A stretch of DNA of 64,000 nucleotides, from NCBI RefSeq assembly GCF_963675165.1, contig NC_087382.1, forward strand, positions 7,302,315 through 7,366,314, in the 5' to 3' direction. Both the position numbers and the translations under genes were made by a program. This stretch comes from Halichondria panicea (taxonomy: Eukaryota > Porifera > Demospongiae > Suberitida > Halichondriidae). Each line of letters starts with the position of its first letter. Position 1 is the stretch's first letter. Shown here piece after piece: positions 60,296 to 64,000 of the stretch. The notes under the pieces were generated by a model, which was given only the letters and a program-made list of their open reading frames with translations, searched no databases and had not been told where the DNA came from.

Positions 60296-60721
60296 TTATA
60301 GCTAGATAATAATTATACATTATACCAGAGATAGAGATGTCAGATATCTGAAGCACACTAGATCTATAGCTAGCCAAAGGCAATCTGTAGTATAAATTTA
60401 TAGTGGCTATATCTATATCTCTAGCTATAGTTTTATTACACCATTGATATACTAACTCCTAGCGAGAGACTATATATAGCAGATTATATAGCAGCATTAT
60501 AGATATACCCATTATCATACAGAGGATGCCAGCAGCAGTCTACATGGAACTGTCATCATATTGAATATCCCAACTCTCAAGCGCAAGCAAAGGTCTCCGG
60601 TGCAGAAGCCATGCAATGCATACCTTATCACAAGGCTTGTGTTGCCGTATACCGTAATCCTTCTAATTATAGAACCAGTAAAAAATAATTATTTTTCTAG
60701 AAACAATGTACTGTATAAAGC

Positions 60722-60905
60722 AAGGTATACGGTAGTGTGTTTGTGTGTGTGTGTGTGTAGACTATTTCAGCTGCTCAAGGATCAATGAAGTGCAAGTGAG
60801 AGTTTCTATAGGCTTCTAGTGATGTTTTCTTGGCTTGCAATGGTTGGATTTGCAAAATAAAGCTTCGTTCTCGAGTTATGCCTAGTTTTGCTTACTTGTC
60901 ACAGT
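60722..60905 (+). repeat. SINE-like dispersed repeat, second copy
   Basis: Shares AGGTATACGGTAGTGTGTTT, the GT run, CAGCTGCTCAAGGATCAATG and the TCGAGTTATGCC motif with the copy at 17513-17885. Confidence 0.6.
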
Positions 60906-61328
60906 TCTAAACTGGTTTGACGGCATCTTACTCAGCAAGAGAGAGGGATTAACACCTTGTGTGTACAGTCATACACTATTGCACAACAATACCAAATAAG
61001 TAGATGTAGTCTATTTAACACTATAACTTCTATAATCAAGCTAAGGCAAGAATCCTGGCATAAAAGTACCTATATAATAACGAACAAATACTACGCACAA
61101 ACAATAACCAACTAAGAAACGCACTAGTCTTTCACAATGGTGTTGGATGAATATGTGCATTTAATTGTTATAGTGGTACTCATTACTTGGGGTTTATATT
61201 GTGGCTTGAACTACTTTCCACCATCTCAACTTCCTTTTTGTTCATGCGTAGATGCCGCGAAAGTTTCGACCTGGAAGATTAAGTAAGAACGAAGACAGAA
61301 AACCCCTTCTTGATCTCACCCAAGACAC
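60906..61328. other. Gene-free spacer
   Basis: I saw no coding sequence or named repeat. Confidence 0.4.
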
Positions 61329-61386
61329 TAGCCTCGATCCCAGGCCGAGTTTTCACTTTTATAACAGTTAGGCGAACAACTAGCCA
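61329..61386. mobile_element. One-armed Mutator-like element with 9-bp target duplication
   Basis: TAGCCTCGATCCCAGGCCGA and the rest of one arm, ending AACTAGCCA, are flanked by CCAAGACAC on both sides (61320-61328, 61387-61395). The second arm is missing, so this is an internal-deletion derivative. Confidence 0.75.
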
Positions 61387-61395
61387 CCAAGACAC

Positions 61396-62841
61396 TAGAT
61401 AGATTTTATTTTCAGTTTATATATCTGTTGGCCATATCATTTATGACAATGATTTACATGTATGTGAAATAATGAACTGAATATAGATGATTAAAACATT
61501 GCAGCTATATAGTATCTATATCGTTTTCTTCATCTTCTCCTCAGTTTCTTTCGATCTTTTAACCTTGGAGTGTCCAATAGGAAGACTATAGGAATTCCTT
61601 GCCCTCCAGAATAGCTGCTAATAGCTGCTCTAACTGCTTTGACTGCCATTTGTTATTTATTGTGATTGAACTCCACTCTTACTATTGACAACAAATTTTC
61701 CCTCTCAAGCTTAGGGTAGATGTTTTCAAATACCTTGGCATCAACTTCTCAAGTGATTTCTCCTGGACTAAGCATAATTATTACTTCTACATGCAATAAA
61801 TCGAGAAAACTTATTGGCATGCTCCACAGGAGTAAAGGTAGTAAAGGTAGTGTATATAAATATATTATATGTTAGGCCTTATGGGAGTACTAGTATCTAG
61901 GTGATTTCTTAGGTAATTTCCAATACATGAGTTGTGATCTCCTTCAGTGCATCAGTCTAGGCTGGTGTTAACAGAGTCTATATGTGGCCATAGACTATAT
62001 AATGTTGTGCTAGTGGTTTACACTGAGGAATAATAGGTTGTTGTTTTGAGATAATAGGCAGTGCATGCATGGCTTGTCAATGGGCATAATTTAGCTAACC
62101 CCACCCCCCTACATTGGCACTTGCTAGTCTACTTCTTGCTCTCTCAACAGACATACCACACCCCCTCTTTTTAGCTGGATTAAACCACACCCACACTGTT
62201 ATTATTGTAATCAACGCATGGCGGAATGAACAGGAATAGAGAATTGGAATTTGTTTGTTTTTCATCCACATAATAGGATTTTGAAAATCGTTTTCATTAT
62301 TTAATTTTCATCCTCAAAATTAGATAATAATTATTGTGGCTTGTATAGATAGGGCCCGCATTTCTGTGCTGCATGTATATGTAACTAATAAACTAGAATG
62401 TGCATGCAAAGTGAACAACTGAATTAAGGTGGGGGGGGGGGGGGCGACATAATTTGTTGGGTTTGCTTATTTGACACTTGCATGCCAGTCAGTATACTTA
62501 TAGTCAGTAGCTATATAAGGTCAATGGCTTTTCTGTGCGCTTGCATGTTATTGACATGACTTAATTGTTTCAGCACTGCTATATATCGTAATTCGCTTGC
62601 TCATATAATATACGGGAATTGACTAAAACAATGTTAATAAATGCAAATAAAACAAGTGACATTATTGCCAATTTTTGCAAAACTAAAGCATGTTCATGAC
62701 TATACACGATAATGTGTTTCTAGGAGGAATACAACTAATTATTATGTTTCTCATGTTCAACTATTATACTTCTACAAAATATATACCTCTACAAAATATA
62801 ATGTTTTTTAAAGTTTCCAATGTCCATAAATCGTTTATTTG
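61396..62841. other. Gene-free spacer
   Basis: No gene was recognised. A G run lies at 62430-62443. The last 30 bases contain the 3' end signal of the gene beyond. Confidence 0.4.
62834..62839 (-). terminator. Candidate polyadenylation signal
   Basis: AATAAA on the - strand begins 2 bases after the TAA stop of the repeat-protein gene, which would give a very short 3' UTR. Confidence 0.45.
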
Positions 62842-64000
62842 TTAGTTTCCAGTGAGGTTGTAAGCGGTGAACCCACTTGCTGTAGTGGCATTAGAGGCAT
62901 TGCTGTTGTTGCTACTATCGTCGAGGATTACAGAAGTGGGACACGAATCTTGCAGTGTGAAAGTGGTTATATCGAGAGTAGTCGTATTGACTGTTTCGCT
63001 GAAACGGAAAGTAATCTCTCCTCTATTCAAATCCACTGAGAATGATACAAGTTCTGGTGGAGAGCTGTCTTCAGTGTAACTTGTGACTGGAAGTGCGTTG
63101 GTTCTTGGTATTTCAACAACATTATTGCCACTTGCATCTTTAATGGCCGCATCTGTGATGCTAATAAAAGTACTGGAGTTAGAGACAGCTAGTAAAGGAC
63201 GACTCTTGATCTCATTCAGGTCAGAGTTAGCAAGTCGAACGAGGATTTCGGTATTAGTAATGTAGGAGATATTATCACTTGATGTAAGAGAATATAGAAT
63301 GCTTGCATTCATTGGTGCAATGTTCCTGTACTGTAAAGTGATGGCTGATGGGTCTACTGAAGAGGCTAATACTGTCTCAGAGAATCTCAGTAACAGTGTA
63401 GAATTGTCAATATCCAAATCGAATCCAGTTAGCTGAGGCTGTATGGCGTCTGCAACAGGGACATCAGCAACTTTAATTGCCATATCTGAGAGGATTTCTT
63501 CAACTGGGTTTCCACTGGTATCGAGAACAGTGCTCTCTTCGAGTGTGATGTATGTGTTGTTTTCATTCATGGCAAGGTCTAGATTTGCTTTGATATTATC
63601 GAGATCAATCTTAACAATTTCAAACACAAGATAAGTTTGATTTACCAAAACAACCGAGCCATTGGTGAGAGAGTATGATTGACTGTAGTTGGCAGAGTTA
63701 TTGCTCAAAAAAGATATACCAGTAGGGTTAAAGGATGTTTCATTGACTGCTTCAGTGAATGTCAGTGTTACTAAACCAGAGTTGAGATCAAGGCGGAAAC
63801 CCAATAGATTTGGAGTCGTAATATCAGATGTGAATTGAGAGGCTTCCCGAGCAGAAGATCTTGGAGTCTCAAAGACAGAGTTACCATTAATGTCTGTTAC
63901 TGCAGTTGATCGAATAGAAATGAAGGTGTTTACAGAAGCATTGTTATTTCCAGATGCTAGTTCAGGTAGACGTTTAATTTCATTGAGATCAAACTGAGAT
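62842..64000 (-). CDS. Large repeat protein with SwmB-like beta-sandwich domains (3' part)
   Basis: The frame is open from the right edge to TAA at 62842, so the 5' part lies beyond the window. About 386 residues are visible. They hold one partial and three complete repeats of roughly 100 residues. Each has a GF(R/D)LDL-like start, a strand of the type LLLRFSETV, then a D/N-x-x-E-I-K turn and a stretch like TFISITDAAIKDASGN. The pattern fits the SwmB-type repeat of bacterial surface proteins, also found in large sponge extracellular proteins; the assignment is from memory of the pattern. Asn-x-Ser/Thr sites are frequent, as in secreted proteins. No membrane segment or anchor is seen at the C terminus, which ends TAYNLTGN. 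No intron interrupts the visible part. Confidence 0.7.
   Translation of the reverse strand, partial: SQFDLNEIKRLPELASGNNNASVNTFISIRSTAVTDINGNSVFETPRSSAREASQFTSDITTPNLLGFRLDLNSGLVTLTFTEAVNETSFNPTGISFLSNNSANYSQSYSLTNGSVVLVNQTYLVFEIVKIDLDNIKANLDLAMNENNTYITLEESTVLDTSGNPVEEILSDMAIKVADVPVADAIQPQLTGFDLDIDNSTLLLRFSETVLASSVDPSAITLQYRNIAPMNASILYSLTSSDNISYITNTEILVRLANSDLNEIKSRPLLAVSNSSTFISITDAAIKDASGNNVVEIPRTNALPVTSYTEDSSPPELVSFSVDLNRGEITFRFSETVNTTTLDITTFTLQDSCPTSVILDDSSNNSNASNATTASGFTAYNLTGN

Larger units (their letters stand above)
57945..60655. repeat. Tandem gene duplication, copy A
   Basis: Partner of 53449-56330. It lacks the Mutator-like foldback of copy B but has a complete MITE in the same intron. 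Upstream of the exon both copies carry a second, diverged piece of the exon border (AAATTTTGAGCCGAATTACTG at about 55593 and 59982). Confidence 0.9.

Noticed and set aside
62842-63634. + strand open frames opposite the repeat protein
   Set aside because: They are antisense shadows of a clear - strand protein with repeated domains.

Overview
This window reads as animal nuclear DNA, most likely from a demosponge; the taxon is an inference, not something the sequence proves. In favour: coding exons are split by short GT-AG introns whose phases join cleanly. The gene set combines a Death-domain/TKL kinase, a lengsin-like glutamine synthetase, Ig-type receptor exons, an MDC1-like FHA protein and a protein of bacterial-type SwmB-like repeats, which suits a sponge. 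The intergenic DNA is AT-rich and packed with small foldback elements (MITEs). There are no bacterial operons, no rRNA or CRISPR, and I saw no tRNA.

Layout. 1-11 kb holds dispersed repeats, scattered exon-like pieces on the + strand (two of them duplicated at 5.2 and 10.2 kb), and one FHA-domain gene on the - strand (6.0-7.1 kb). 11-15.3 kb is almost entirely foldback elements, some nested inside others. 15.5-17.3 kb carries a + strand Ig/transmembrane receptor that looks damaged. 19.25-20.9 kb and 23.9-25.6 kb are two - strand genes for related kinase-fold proteins. Each has a short start exon that I could join in frame, and the first also has a short last exon. 25.9-37 kb is minisatellite, foldbacks, duplicated non-coding blocks and one possible small + strand gene. 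37.2-41.2 kb is a tandem array of about 0.7-kb units, each with two exon-like modules. 41.85-44.65 kb is a complete five-exon steroid-5-alpha-reductase-like (DUF1295) gene. 46.1-47.65 kb is a Death-domain plus kinase gene. 47.7-53.4 kb has no recognisable gene. 53.45-60.66 kb is a tandem duplication of a lengsin/GSI-like glutamine synthetase gene, with frameshifts in both copies. 62.84 kb to the right edge is the 3' part of a secreted repeat protein.

Functional links. The genes do not form a pathway. The Death-domain kinase and the Ig receptor would be signalling proteins, the FHA protein a DNA-damage adaptor, and the DUF1295 and glutamine-synthetase-like genes metabolic or derived from metabolic enzymes. 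The most unusual feature is at 54.3 kb. A foldback element flanked by a 9-bp target duplication carries 97 bp identical to a glutamine-synthetase exon 1 kb away. The paralogous intron in the other gene copy preserves the empty insertion site. This resembles gene-fragment capture by a Mutator-like (Pack-MULE-type) element in an animal.

Exon boundaries given here were found by reading splice consensus and frame by eye. No transcript evidence was available.
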